Assembly: GCA_023392995.1 (NCBI GenBank)
Contig: JAEWMZ010000249.1
Span: 15,708-79,707, forward strand
From: Bacillota bacterium
GTDB lineage: Bacteria > Bacillota > Clostridia > Lachnospirales > Lachnospiraceae
Direction: 5' to 3'
DNA length: 64,000 nucleotides
Made by a program: the position numbers and the translations under genes. Every line of letters begins with the position of its first letter. Position 1 is the stretch's first letter. The notes below the pieces were generated by a model. The model saw nothing but the letters and a program-made list of their open reading frames with translations. It did no database searches and had not been told where the DNA came from. Below are positions 16,905-25,189 of this stretch, one piece after another.

Positions 16905-16961
16905 GTGTCTATCTTGTGACAAATTTAATAATACTGATGGTTGTAAGATAGACACTGTGTC
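16905..16961. promoter_or_regulatory. Candidate TetR operator and promoter of the SDR pair
   Basis: GTGTCTATCTT (16905-16915) is perfectly repeated in inverted orientation as AAGATAGACAC (16945-16955). The second arm is part of GACACTGTGTC (16951-16961), itself an 11-bp palindrome. A possible -35 TTGTAA (16941) and -10 within TATTATATA (about 16964-16972) would place the palindrome in the promoter spacer, suited to repression. Confidence 0.55.
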
Positions 16962-17024
16962 AATTATTATATAGCTATACAAATGATAAGTCAAGTAAAA
17001 GGATTTCAAAAAGGAGGGTAGTAT

Positions 17025-18038
17025 ATGAAAGTATTTATGATAGGTGGTACGGGGTTACTGGGCAGCGAAGCAGCAAAGGAATTAATAAACAGAGGCCATG
17101 AGGTGATATCAATTGCACTGCCGCCTCTGCCAACCGGAGCGGTATTACCGCCGCAGATGAAAATTGAGTTTGGAAATTATCTGGAGATGTCCGATGATGA
17201 ACTGAAAAAATATTTTAAGGGTTGTGAAGGTTTTGTATTTGCAGCTGGAGTGGACGAAAGGGTGGAAGGGCCTGCCCCAATTTATGATTTATTTCGGAAA
17301 TATAATATAGACCCCGTAAAGCGGCTTCTTCGCTTGGCCAGGGAATGTGGGGTAAAGCATTCGGTTATTTGCGGTTCCTATTTTGCTTATTTTAATAAAA
17401 TCTGGCCGGAAAAGGAGCTTACCAAATGGCATCCATATATCCGAAGCAGAAGGGATCAGGAGGAAGCAGCCATGTCCATGGCAGATAAGGATTTTCATGT
17501 AGCGGTTTTAGAACTTCCTTATATCTTTGGAACCCAGCCGGGACGTAAGCCGGTATGGATGTTCCTGGTAGAAAGTATAAGAAACATGAAAGGGGTTACC
17601 CTTTATCCCAAAGGCGGAACTACTATGGTTACGGTAGTTCAGGTAGCACAAGCTATCGCAGGAGCTATTGAAAGGAATAAAGGCGGTAATTGCTATCCCA
17701 TAGGCTATTATAATATGGAATGGAAGGACATGTTATCCATCGTCCATAAACACCTGGGTTGTCCCGGAAAAAAGATTGTTACAATACCGAATTGGATGTA
17801 TGCCGCTGGTGGCAGAAAACTTATGAAAGAGCAGCAGAAGAAGAATCAGGAAGGTGGACTTCATATGGTTAAATTCACGGAACTTCAGTGCTCTAAGCAA
17901 TTCATAGATAAGACGTTAGGGAGTATACCGCTTGGGGTAAAGCCTGATGATATAGATAAGGCAATAGGGGATTCTATTCGTTTATGTCTTAATATCATGG
18001 ATAAAAAAGTAAATGTACTGGATATGAAAGGAGAATAA
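17025..18038 (+). CDS. NAD(P)-dependent epimerase/dehydratase-family protein
   Basis: This is a 337-residue extended short-chain dehydrogenase. It begins with the dinucleotide-binding MKVFMIGGTGLLGSEAAKEL (Gly-rich motif at 7-13), then FGNYLEMSDDELKKYFKGCE and FVFAAGVDERVEG, matching the usual epimerase layout. The catalytic Tyr-x3-Lys is not evident in the expected place; YIRSRRDQEE has arginines instead of lysine, so activity may be altered. AAGGAGGG precedes the start. It is joined to the next gene by a two-base gap, so the two are translated together, and both lie behind the TetR operator. The substrate could be a nucleotide sugar or an aglycone ketone/alcohol; sequence does not decide. 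Confidence 0.8.
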   Translation: MKVFMIGGTGLLGSEAAKELINRGHEVISIALPPLPTGAVLPPQMKIEFGNYLEMSDDELKKYFKGCEGFVFAAGVDERVEGPAPIYDLFRKYNIDPVKRLLRLARECGVKHSVICGSYFAYFNKIWPEKELTKWHPYIRSRRDQEEAAMSMADKDFHVAVLELPYIFGTQPGRKPVWMFLVESIRNMKGVTLYPKGGTTMVTVVQVAQAIAGAIERNKGGNCYPIGYYNMEWKDMLSIVHKHLGCPGKKIVTIPNWMYAAGGRKLMKEQQKKNQEGGLHMVKFTELQCSKQFIDKTLGSIPLGVKPDDIDKAIGDSIRLCLNIMDKKVNVLDMKGE

Positions 18039-18040
18039 AA

Positions 18041-19564
18041 ATGAAAAAACAAAGAGTGTTACTAACCGGAGCCTCAGGCGGTATGGGGTCTCTCGGATTG
18101 AAGGAATTATTAAAAGATACGGATAAGCAGGATATTACTGTACTGGTTCTTGATACGGAGACAGACAGACAAAAAATGAAAGAATTTGAAAATAAAAAAG
18201 GGCTTACCATCTATTGGGGTGATCTTACCAATTATAAGGACGTATATGAGTGTGTTAAAAATGTGGATATCGTTCTTCATGTTGCAGCGCTGGTATCTCC
18301 TGTCGCGGATTATAAACCCAAACTTGCCATGAAGATAAATTATGGATCCATGAAAAATATAATTGATGCCATCAAAGAGCAAGGAAGAATGGATGAAGTA
18401 AAAGTAGTATCCATCGGTACCATAGCAGAAACAGGGGATCGGATGCCGCCTATTCATTGGGGAAGAGTTGGAGATCCCTTAAAACCTAGTGTTTATGATT
18501 ATTATGCCGTATCTAAAATAGCAGCAGAACGTCTCCTCATTGAATCGGGCCTAAAATATTGGGTCAGTCTAAGGCAGACCGGAATTATGGGACCGGCAAT
18601 GAGTAAGATAAGGGATGCTATTATGTTCCATAACTGCTTGGATAATGTGCTGGAATACGTATCTGATAGGGATTCGGGAATACTCCTTGGAAACCTTGCA
18701 CGTTTTCATTACACCGGTGAGCTAGAAGAAGATTTCTGGGGACATATTTATAATATCGGTGGTGGAGAAAGCTGTAGGGTAGATACATTTACCATGTATA
18801 AGGAATTGTATGGTGCTATCGGATTTAAGGATTTAAAATATGTCATTGAACCTAAGTGGTATGCAACGAGAAATTTTCACGGGCAGTTTTATCTGGATTC
18901 GGATAAGCTGGAGAAACATCTGCATTTCAGACATGATTCCATGCAATATTTTTACGATGCTTATTTGGAAAATCTCGGATCAACTGTGACAGCTGCAAGG
19001 GTTATTTGTAAACTACCCGGAGGGCAGAAACTCATGGGAAGTATCATGAAAAAGATGTTTATAAAGGATGCCAGAACGGAGCACGGTACCGTCCGTTTTA
19101 TCGAGCAGAATATGGAGGACCACATTGAAGCCTATTGGGGAAGTAAAAGGGCGTGGGAAGAAATTCCAGAAAATATCAATGATTTTAAACATTTTAAAAA
19201 CTGGGATAAGGTAGTGCATATTGACCATGGTTACGATGAATCAAAGCCGGAAGACGAACTTGATATAGAGGACGTAAAAGATGCTGCTAAATTCCGGGGA
19301 GGTGAATGTAAATCTACAACGATGAAAAAGGGTGACTGGAAGGGAAAACTTAAATTTAAGTGTGCCTTTGGACATGAATTTGAAGCGAGTCCCCGCCTTA
19401 TTTTAGAAGGAGGGCACTGGTGCCCGGAATGCGAACGTAAGAGTTGGAATTATTCCGCCAGAGCAAAGGTTGATCCTTTCTTTGCACAGGTATGGAATCC
19501 TCTTCATGATAAGAATGAAAAAGGACGCGAGTATAAGAAAGAGGTTACAGAACTAGAACTATAG
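18041..19564 (+). CDS. NAD-dependent epimerase/dehydratase (3-beta-HSD-like) with C-terminal zinc ribbon
   Basis: This is a 507-residue protein. Residues 1-320 are an extended SDR: VLLTGASGGMGSLGLKEL, VLHVAALVSPVADY, and the catalytic YDYYAVSKIAAERL. The closest relative in the window is the C-terminal third of the fusion protein at 61113 (shared GRVGDP, SGLKYWVS-RQTG, and NFHGQFY / NFHGHYY stretches). Residues about 425-475 add a zinc-ribbon-like piece, CAFGHEF then HWCPECERKSW (C-x3-H and C-x2-C), unusual for an SDR. It overlaps functionally with the preceding gene (two-base gap) under the TetR regulator. Possible roles are oxidation of a hydroxyl on a sterol, triterpenoid or sugar; I cannot choose from sequence. 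Confidence 0.8.
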   Translation: MKKQRVLLTGASGGMGSLGLKELLKDTDKQDITVLVLDTETDRQKMKEFENKKGLTIYWGDLTNYKDVYECVKNVDIVLHVAALVSPVADYKPKLAMKINYGSMKNIIDAIKEQGRMDEVKVVSIGTIAETGDRMPPIHWGRVGDPLKPSVYDYYAVSKIAAERLLIESGLKYWVSLRQTGIMGPAMSKIRDAIMFHNCLDNVLEYVSDRDSGILLGNLARFHYTGELEEDFWGHIYNIGGGESCRVDTFTMYKELYGAIGFKDLKYVIEPKWYATRNFHGQFYLDSDKLEKHLHFRHDSMQYFYDAYLENLGSTVTAARVICKLPGGQKLMGSIMKKMFIKDARTEHGTVRFIEQNMEDHIEAYWGSKRAWEEIPENINDFKHFKNWDKVVHIDHGYDESKPEDELDIEDVKDAAKFRGGECKSTTMKKGDWKGKLKFKCAFGHEFEASPRLILEGGHWCPECERKSWNYSARAKVDPFFAQVWNPLHDKNEKGREYKKEVTELEL

Positions 19565-19856
19565 TTTCTGCAAGGTCATTATAGAGGTATTCAAAATAAA
19601 AGGTGCTTTTTATAGAATACCCTTATATTCTTAATAGATTTTCCAACTGCATGGTGGATAGGTATTTTCGGAGAACAACAGGCTATCCCCTAGCAGGAGG
19701 ATAGGAAAGAACAGCTTGAAAGAGAGCTGTTTTTTTTATGCATCGGGAGCTTTCGATAATGAAACATTAATCTTTGGACCTATGATAATTCAATTGGTAG
19801 GATATTCCTTTACAAAATGACAAATCAACAAGAATTGCACTATAACGATTAAAATC
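19565..19856. other. Intergenic region, SDR operon / GH78
   Basis: There is no convincing gene. It holds a weak inverted repeat (GGTATTC at 19586, GAATACC at 19615), the terminator at 19711-19737 and the start of the GH78 control region with TTTACAAAATG at 19810. Confidence 0.5.
19711..19737 (+). terminator. Rho-independent terminator
   Basis: ACAGCT (19711-19716), an eight-base loop, AGCTGT (19725-19730) and a run of seven T. It ends the epimerase operon before the GH78 unit. Confidence 0.8.
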
Positions 19857-19887
19857 ACAAAAAGGAGCACAAATTTACAATACTTAG
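19857..19887 (+). promoter_or_regulatory. Candidate AraC operator upstream of GH78
   Basis: ACAAAAAGG at 19857 and ACAATACTT at 19877 are 20 bp apart; the second half is within TTTACAATACTTAG. This matches the repeat found before other units, though the first half is a weaker copy. Confidence 0.3.
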
Positions 19888-19941
19888 CGAACTTATAACC
19901 TTATCATTAGAGAAACAAGTTTTTAAAGAAAGGAAATTGAT

Positions 19942-22674
19942 ATGAATCTAGATAAGTTAAGAATTGAATATCAAAAAAACCCCATCGGAATTGACTGCAG
20001 CAACCCTAAATTTTCATGGCAGATCATTTCTGAAAAGAAAAATATAATGCAAACAGCATATCGAATTGTTGTGAATGACCCATATGGTATTGTATGGGAT
20101 ACTGGAAAAATAGATGAGGATACCTCTATACATATCAGATATGAAGGGGCTCCACTAAAAGCAACAACAAAATATACAGTAGTGGTAGAGGTATGGGATA
20201 ATACAGGGGATACGGATCGTATCGAAGGTTATTTTGAAACAGGTCTGCTTGGAGGAAGTAATTTTAAGGCAGATTGGATAACACATACTCTTGAGGAGAC
20301 CGAAGCATGCCCTGTTTTTGTGAAAGAATTTAAAATTACGAAACAGGTTGAAAAGGCTAGAATATACGCATCTTCCCTGGGTATTTATGAACTGGAGTTA
20401 AACGGGATACGTGTGGGTGATGATTTGTTTACACCTGGCTGGACCAGCTATCATAACCGACTGCAGTATCAGACCTATGACATAACTGAGTTGCTCCAAG
20501 GTAAAAACATCCTAAGTATGACAGTAGCGAATGGTTGGTATAAAGGTGTTTTTGGGTTTGCAGGTAAGAATAACAACTATGGGGACCGACTGGCTGCAAT
20601 AGCAGAAGTTAGAGTGACATACGCAGATGGGTCAGAAGAGGCGATTATGACGGATACCTCCTGGAGCTGTACGACAGGTATAATCCGTAGTAGCGAAATC
20701 TACAATGGAGAAGTGGTGGATGCTAACTATATTGATGCTGATTTTAAGCCTGTGGAGACCTATGATTATAAAAAGGAGCTGCTTGTTAGTCAGGAAAATA
20801 CCCCGGTAAGAATAACCACCAGGTTTAAACCGATTCATATCTTTAAAACACCAAAGAATGAGATGGTATTGGACTTTGGACAGAATATGTCAGGCTTTGT
20901 TGAAATAAAACTGAACTGTCAAAAAGGAACTAAGGTTATCTTAAAGCACGCCGAAGTATTGGACAAGGAAGGCAATTTCTATACGGAGAACTTAAGATCC
21001 GCAAAAGCTACAGATCAATATATTTGTAAAGGGGGAGAAGAAACATATCATCCTCACTTTACCTTCCATGGCTTCCGATACCTCTGTGTAGAGGGCTTGG
21101 GAGAAGAAATAAATCCTGAGAATTTCACCGCCTGCGCTGTTCATACCGACATGGAGCAGACAGGTTCCTTTGAATGCTCCAACCCCTGGATTAACAGACT
21201 TCAAAAGAATATCGAATGGGGACAGCGTAGTAACTTTCTGGATATTCCTACGGATTGTCCACAACGTGACGAACGGTTAGGCTGGACTGGAGATGCACAG
21301 GTTTTTGCCAGAACGGCGGCATTTAATATGAACGTTGCTCTATTCTTTACCAAATGGCTGAAGGATCTGAAGGCTGATCAATCAATGGAGTTTGGTGTAC
21401 CCTCGGTAGTTCCGAATATCCTGGGAAATCAACCGGGTGCAGCTGCCTGGGGTGATGCAGCGACTATCATTCCATGGACGATGTATCTGGTGTATGGAGA
21501 TAAGACGATATTAGAAGAGCAATACGCAAGTATGAGAGACTGGGTAGAATATATTCATTCTGTCTCAGAACGGGGACTTTTATGGCAGGTAGGCTTCCAA
21601 TATGCAGATTGGCTGGCACTTGATAAGGAAGAGATGAGTGACAGGGTTGGAGCAACCGATAAGTACTTTGTAGCAAGCGCTTTTTATGCATTCTCAACTG
21701 AAATTTTATATCGTTCTGCAGAAATATTAGGCTACCAAGAAGATTATAAAAAGTATTCTGAGCTTTATCTGAATATTGTGGAAGCCTTTAATGAAGAATA
21801 CATTACAAAAACCGGACGTCTGGTAAGTGAAACACAGACTGGTTGCGTACTTGCGCTACATTTTAAACTTGCAAAAGAGGAATATAGAAATAGAATTATT
21901 CATTCCTTGGAAAATAATCTTTTGGCACATAAAAATCATTTGGTAACAGGTTTTGTTGGAACGCCATATCTGAGCCATGTTCTCTCGGAAAATGGACTTC
22001 ATGAAATAGCAGGTAAGCTTCTCTTGCAAGAGGATTATCCATCCTGGCTTTATGCGGTGAAAAGAGGGGCGACCACCATCTGGGAGAGATGGAATTCCAT
22101 GCTGCCGGACGGTAGTTTCGATGAATCAGGAATGAACTCCTTCAACCATTATGCTTATGGTGCTATTGGAGACTGGCTATATCAGAAGGTAGCAGGTATT
22201 CAACTTTTGGAACCAGGTTATAAAAGGATCAGGATAGCACCGGCCTTTGTGAAGGGCTTGACTTATGCGAAGGCTGTTTATGAATCAATCTATGGAACCA
22301 TTGTTTCCTCCTGGGTATGTGAGAATGGAAAAATAACGATTGATGTAACTATCCCTGCCAACACTACCGCAATTCTTGAACTTCCAGAGAAAGGGGAGAG
22401 CATTGAGCTTGGTTCAGGGAGTTATCATTACGAATATGAAACTACTACGAATCTTAAAATCAATAAATATTCCTTGGAATCTACACTGGGGCAGATATTA
22501 GAACAACCCCTGGCAGTTGAAATGCTGGAGCAATTTGCACCGGGAACCACAACCAATCCAATGATTAAATTTGCCTATGGTCAAACAATTGCTGAGCTAA
22601 CGGCTATGATGCCAGCAGGCGGGGATCAGATGTTCCTTGCTGTGATTGATGCTTTAAATAAAGCAGAAGAGTAG
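19942..22674 (+). CDS. Glycoside hydrolase family 78 (alpha-L-rhamnosidase) with C-terminal helical module
   Basis: This is a 910-residue enzyme with no signal peptide. The GH78 layout is complete: an N-terminal beta domain (NPIGIDCSNPKFSWQI), the Bac_rhamnosid_N part (ARIYASSLGIYELELNG, then FTPGWTSYHNRLQYQTYD), and an (alpha/alpha)6 barrel. The catalytic acid should be Glu444 in DCPQRDERLGWTGD and the likely base Glu715 in GATTIWERW; the family cleaves alpha-L-rhamnosides by inversion. Residues 841-910 add a helical module (STLGQILEQPLAVEML, KFAYGQTIAELTAMMP) shared with the esterase at 9981 and the GH3s at 25190 and 57184. Its last 330 bases are duplicated at 23887-24222, on the far side of the next gene. 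The substrate is a pectic or plant-secondary-metabolite rhamnoside. Confidence 0.93.
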   Translation: MNLDKLRIEYQKNPIGIDCSNPKFSWQIISEKKNIMQTAYRIVVNDPYGIVWDTGKIDEDTSIHIRYEGAPLKATTKYTVVVEVWDNTGDTDRIEGYFETGLLGGSNFKADWITHTLEETEACPVFVKEFKITKQVEKARIYASSLGIYELELNGIRVGDDLFTPGWTSYHNRLQYQTYDITELLQGKNILSMTVANGWYKGVFGFAGKNNNYGDRLAAIAEVRVTYADGSEEAIMTDTSWSCTTGIIRSSEIYNGEVVDANYIDADFKPVETYDYKKELLVSQENTPVRITTRFKPIHIFKTPKNEMVLDFGQNMSGFVEIKLNCQKGTKVILKHAEVLDKEGNFYTENLRSAKATDQYICKGGEETYHPHFTFHGFRYLCVEGLGEEINPENFTACAVHTDMEQTGSFECSNPWINRLQKNIEWGQRSNFLDIPTDCPQRDERLGWTGDAQVFARTAAFNMNVALFFTKWLKDLKADQSMEFGVPSVVPNILGNQPGAAAWGDAATIIPWTMYLVYGDKTILEEQYASMRDWVEYIHSVSERGLLWQVGFQYADWLALDKEEMSDRVGATDKYFVASAFYAFSTEILYRSAEILGYQEDYKKYSELYLNIVEAFNEEYITKTGRLVSETQTGCVLALHFKLAKEEYRNRIIHSLENNLLAHKNHLVTGFVGTPYLSHVLSENGLHEIAGKLLLQEDYPSWLYAVKRGATTIWERWNSMLPDGSFDESGMNSFNHYAYGAIGDWLYQKVAGIQLLEPGYKRIRIAPAFVKGLTYAKAVYESIYGTIVSSWVCENGKITIDVTIPANTTAILELPEKGESIELGSGSYHYEYETTTNLKINKYSLESTLGQILEQPLAVEMLEQFAPGTTTNPMIKFAYGQTIAELTAMMPAGGDQMFLAVIDALNKAEE

Positions 22675-22685
22675 GCTGGTATTTT
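22348..22685 (+). repeat. Direct repeat copy 1 (3' end of GH78)
   Basis: From AACTATCCCTGCCAACACTA to just past the stop codon, this sequence reappears at 23887-24222 with only a handful of substitutions, most of them silent or conservative. The two copies flank the esterase gene at 22907. Confidence 0.9.
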
Positions 22686-22906
22686 AGATAGAATAAAGAA
22701 AGCGACTAAAATCTGAATTTGTTGATTTGGGAATTCCTTGTTACACCGTTCCTTTCTATGTGAGTTTCTGATTAGGATTGAAAGTTGTAGTGAATCTGCT
22801 AACTTCAAATTATTTTAATTAACAAACATTAGTATTAGCGAATGATTTAATGAATCTAGTTGTAGTAAGTAGAATGTAGAAAATAGTATGAAAAAAGGAA
22901 GAAAAT

Positions 22907-23857
22907 ATGAAGCATTTTGTGGTAAAGAATACCCAGAAGTACTTTAACGTTGCATATTCTTTTGATAACCTGCCCGAACGCCGAGAGAAGTATAACTCTT
23001 ATGACGTTGTGTGGGATGTACATTTTGCAAATGAATATCCTAATAGTTATTTAGATATATACTATGCAAAAAGTGATAATAAGGCATCTTGCCCAGTGAT
23101 TTTCTATATCCATGGAGGAGGATACACTTGGGGAGATAGGAGAAGTGGTGATCCTGCAGGTTTGCCGGATGCAAGTTTCTGGTTTTATGAAGAGTTCCTT
23201 AAGGATGGGTATAATGTTGTTTGTGTAGATTATGCATATGCACCTGAGTTTAACTATCCCACACCTATTATTCAAATCGGTCAGGCTATAAAATTTCTAT
23301 TGAATCGTGCTGATGAATACGAATTGAATATGGAATGTTTAATTATTGGTGGAGGTAGTGCGGGTGGACAGTTAGCTGGACAGTTTGTAAATATCCAGAC
23401 AAATAGAAAATATTCAAATGAAATTGGAATAAATTCAGTTATAGATGCGATGTCTATTAAAGCAGTAATATTTAACTCTGCACTTCTTGATATGGAATGT
23501 TTTAGTAATGTAAATACAAGGATGAATGCATTTATATTCAAAAAATGTGAGCAAGCATATTTTAATACCAAAAAGTTAAAGAATCATCCGCAAGTATATC
23601 AAGCAAAGGTGACAGAGCATGTTTCAGAATTATTTCCCCCAAGTTACATATCTGATGGCAATACTGGTACTTTTAACAATCAAGCTTTTGAACTAAATGA
23701 TAAACTTGAAAAATTTGGCATCAAACACCATTTAACTTTCTATGGATTAGAGCATGGTATTATTCCGCATGGATTTGAAGGCGCAAACAATGAATTGGGA
23801 CGTGAAAATATGAGATTGCAATTGAAATTTTTAGATGAGATTCTTAATGAAAAATAG
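22907..23857 (+). CDS. Alpha/beta hydrolase (hormone-sensitive-lipase-like esterase)
   Basis: This is a 316-residue esterase. The oxyanion motif FYIHGGGYTWGDRRSG is of the HGGG type; the nucleophile is Ser151 in IGGGSAGGQLAG, and the histidine is probably in YGLEHGIIPHG. It should remove short acyl groups from sugars or glycosides. There is no signal peptide. The gene is flanked by two near-identical copies of the end of the upstream GH78 gene, so it sits inside a duplication or insertion. It is AT-richer than the GH78 gene by eye and lacks the C-terminal helical tail seen in the other esterase. A ribosome binding site (AAAAAAGGAAG) precedes the ATG. Confidence 0.85.
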   Translation: MKHFVVKNTQKYFNVAYSFDNLPERREKYNSYDVVWDVHFANEYPNSYLDIYYAKSDNKASCPVIFYIHGGGYTWGDRRSGDPAGLPDASFWFYEEFLKDGYNVVCVDYAYAPEFNYPTPIIQIGQAIKFLLNRADEYELNMECLIIGGGSAGGQLAGQFVNIQTNRKYSNEIGINSVIDAMSIKAVIFNSALLDMECFSNVNTRMNAFIFKKCEQAYFNTKKLKNHPQVYQAKVTEHVSELFPPSYISDGNTGTFNNQAFELNDKLEKFGIKHHLTFYGLEHGIIPHGFEGANNELGRENMRLQLKFLDEILNEK

Positions 23858-23886
23858 TAAATTTTAGTTGAAGGGATAATAAGTAA

Positions 23887-24222
23887 CTATCCCTGCCAAC
23901 ACTACCGCAATTCTTGAACTTCCAGAGACAGGGGAGAGCATTGAGGTTGGTTCAGGGAGTTATCATTACGAATATGAAACTACTACGAATCTTAAAATTA
24001 ATAAATATTCCTTGGAATCTACACTGGGGCAGATTTTAGAACAACCCCTGGCAGTTGAAATGCTGGAGCACTTTGCACCGGGGACCACAACCAATCCAAT
24101 GATTAAATTTGCCTATGGTCAAACAATTGCTGAGCTAACGGCTATGATGCCAGCAGGCGGGGATCAGATGTTCCTTGCCGTAATTGATGCTTTAAATAAA
24201 GCAGAAGAGTAGGCTGGTGTTT
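23887..24222 (+). repeat. Direct repeat copy 2: duplicated GH78 C-terminus (gene fragment)
   Basis: This is a fragment of the GH78 gene carrying the last ~110 codons, including the full helical module (open frame 24012-24212 ends NKAEE then TAG, as in the parent). No catalytic part is present and no ribosome binding site was seen for the ATG at 24012, so I treat it as non-functional. It joins directly, at about 24222, to the truncated symporter that follows. Confidence 0.9.
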
Positions 24223-24223
24223 C

Positions 24224-24673
24224 AGATGTATCATAGTTACTATCATTTCCTTTGCACTAGTGTATCCGGTTAATTGGCAAAGTAGCGGTATTATTGTTTA
24301 TTTAATTCTATCCGTTATAAATAACTTCTTCAATGGACTCTCTTCACCTGCCCAGAGCACTTTAATGCCCGGCGTAATAGATTATTGTGAGTGGAAAACA
24401 GGGATAAATGTTGGAGCGTTTATGAGCTCTATCAACACCTTTGTTTCCACTGCGGCTACCGCATTAGCCGGTATATTAGTAGGTGCCGTTCTTTCTATAT
24501 CCGGTTATCAGCCGGATGTGGAGCAGACAAAAGCCTCACTCGCCGGAATTCGGTTTTTGATGAGCATAGGGCCAGCGATCGCCAGCATATTGTCATTAGC
24601 TGTCATTGGTTTCGATAATATGGAGAGTGAGCATGAGATGGTAGCGAAGGAATTGGTTAACAGATTGAGGTAA
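24224..24673 (+). pseudogene. Truncated GPH symporter (C-terminal third)
   Basis: The frame reads RCIIVTIISFALVYPVNW and onward through PAQSTLMPGVIDYCEWKTG to a stop at 24671-24673, about 149 residues. It aligns along its length with residues ~315-460 of the symporter at 11255. The first eight or so membrane helices are missing and the DNA upstream belongs to the GH78 repeat, so the gene was cut by a recombination at about 24222. The sequence is still clean (no internal stops), which suggests a recent event. The GTG at 24260 is not a plausible start. Confidence 0.88.
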
Positions 24674-24776
24674 ATTATATAATTTCTTGATAGAGGAATT
24701 GGTTATAGCTTGTATTTAGCATCAGGTCATAATGTTGCAGAAGGATATATACAGGATGAAATAGTGAGTAGACTAT

Positions 24777-24807
24777 TTTGCAATAAAAATATACAAAATT
24801 GCAATAC
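24777..24807 (+). promoter_or_regulatory. GCAATA direct repeat, candidate AraC operator
   Basis: TTTGCAATAA at 24777 and ATTGCAATAC at 24798 are 21 bp apart, the same half-site and spacing as at 46934 and 52507. It is about 400 bases upstream of the GH3 gene at 25190 and may have lost its gene in the rearrangement. Confidence 0.4.
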
Positions 24808-24942
24808 GCTTAAGCGATGGCATTATAAAATAGAGAATAAAAGGTTTATTGAAACTCAAAAGTGAAAAGGCAGTTTAAAAATAGTATTAATACAGGTAAG
24901 AATGATACTGGGAGTAGTATCCAGTGCATTGCCTTGGTTTAA

Positions 24943-25059
24943 AGTGAGGAGGAATTATGGGATTTAGATTCGCACTGGGAGTCGATGGCATTCTTTGAGG
25001 TAAATGATAAAAAAGCAGTTGAGAAACCTGTTATGAATATGCTTCGTAACTTATTTTAA
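24943..25059 (+). pseudogene. Possible relic of a GH53-like hydrolase C-terminus
   Basis: The frame EEELWDLDSHWESMAFFEVN plus KKAVEKPVMNMLRNLF ends at a TAA (25057-25059). The pattern W-x4-6-W-x-SM-x2-F followed by an N/D-K-K/E-A element resembles the end of the GH53-like protein at 14702 (SGWGSMSMFSYDNKEAAAKE). The remainder of the gene is missing. The match is short, so this is tentative. Confidence 0.4.
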
Positions 25060-25141
25060 AATAACAACTCTATTTTACCATAAATCATTGAGGAGATATT
25101 TTGTTTTATAAAGAGAAAAAGGCCGTATTTATGCAGTTTGT

Positions 25142-25158
25142 GGCGTTTCGCAAACGCC
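25142..25158. promoter_or_regulatory. Palindrome upstream of GH3, possible operator
   Basis: GGCGTTT (25142-25148), CGC, AAACGCC (25152-25158): a perfect 7-bp dyad about 30 bases upstream of the GH3 start. The form resembles LacI-family or CcpA-type sites but does not fit the cre consensus. As RNA it could also form a small hairpin. Confidence 0.4.
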
Positions 25159-25189
25159 TAAGAATATTATCCGTAAAAAGGAGAAAATT

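Larger units (their letters stand above)
24674..25189. other. Intergenic scar and GH3 control region
   Basis: No intact gene is visible. It contains an open frame of about 57 codons at 24692-24865 with no recognised family (GYSLYLASGHNVAEGYIQDE), the repeat pair at 24777, a GH53-like relic at 24943 and a palindrome at 25142. The GH3 ribosome binding site (AAAAGGAG) closes it. Confidence 0.5.

Noticed and set aside
24012..24212. A stand-alone 66-residue helical-module protein
   Set aside because: It lies inside a duplicated GH78 end without its own ribosome binding site, so it is most simply a fragment, although a free module cannot be fully excluded.
24260..24673. A short independent transporter gene
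   Set aside because: It is the cut end of a GPH symporter; the GTG start has no ribosome binding site and two-thirds of the helices are missing.
24692..24865. Frame GYSLYLASGHNVAEGYIQDE...
   Set aside because: No start with a ribosome binding site and no family; it may be a relic, but I cannot support a call.
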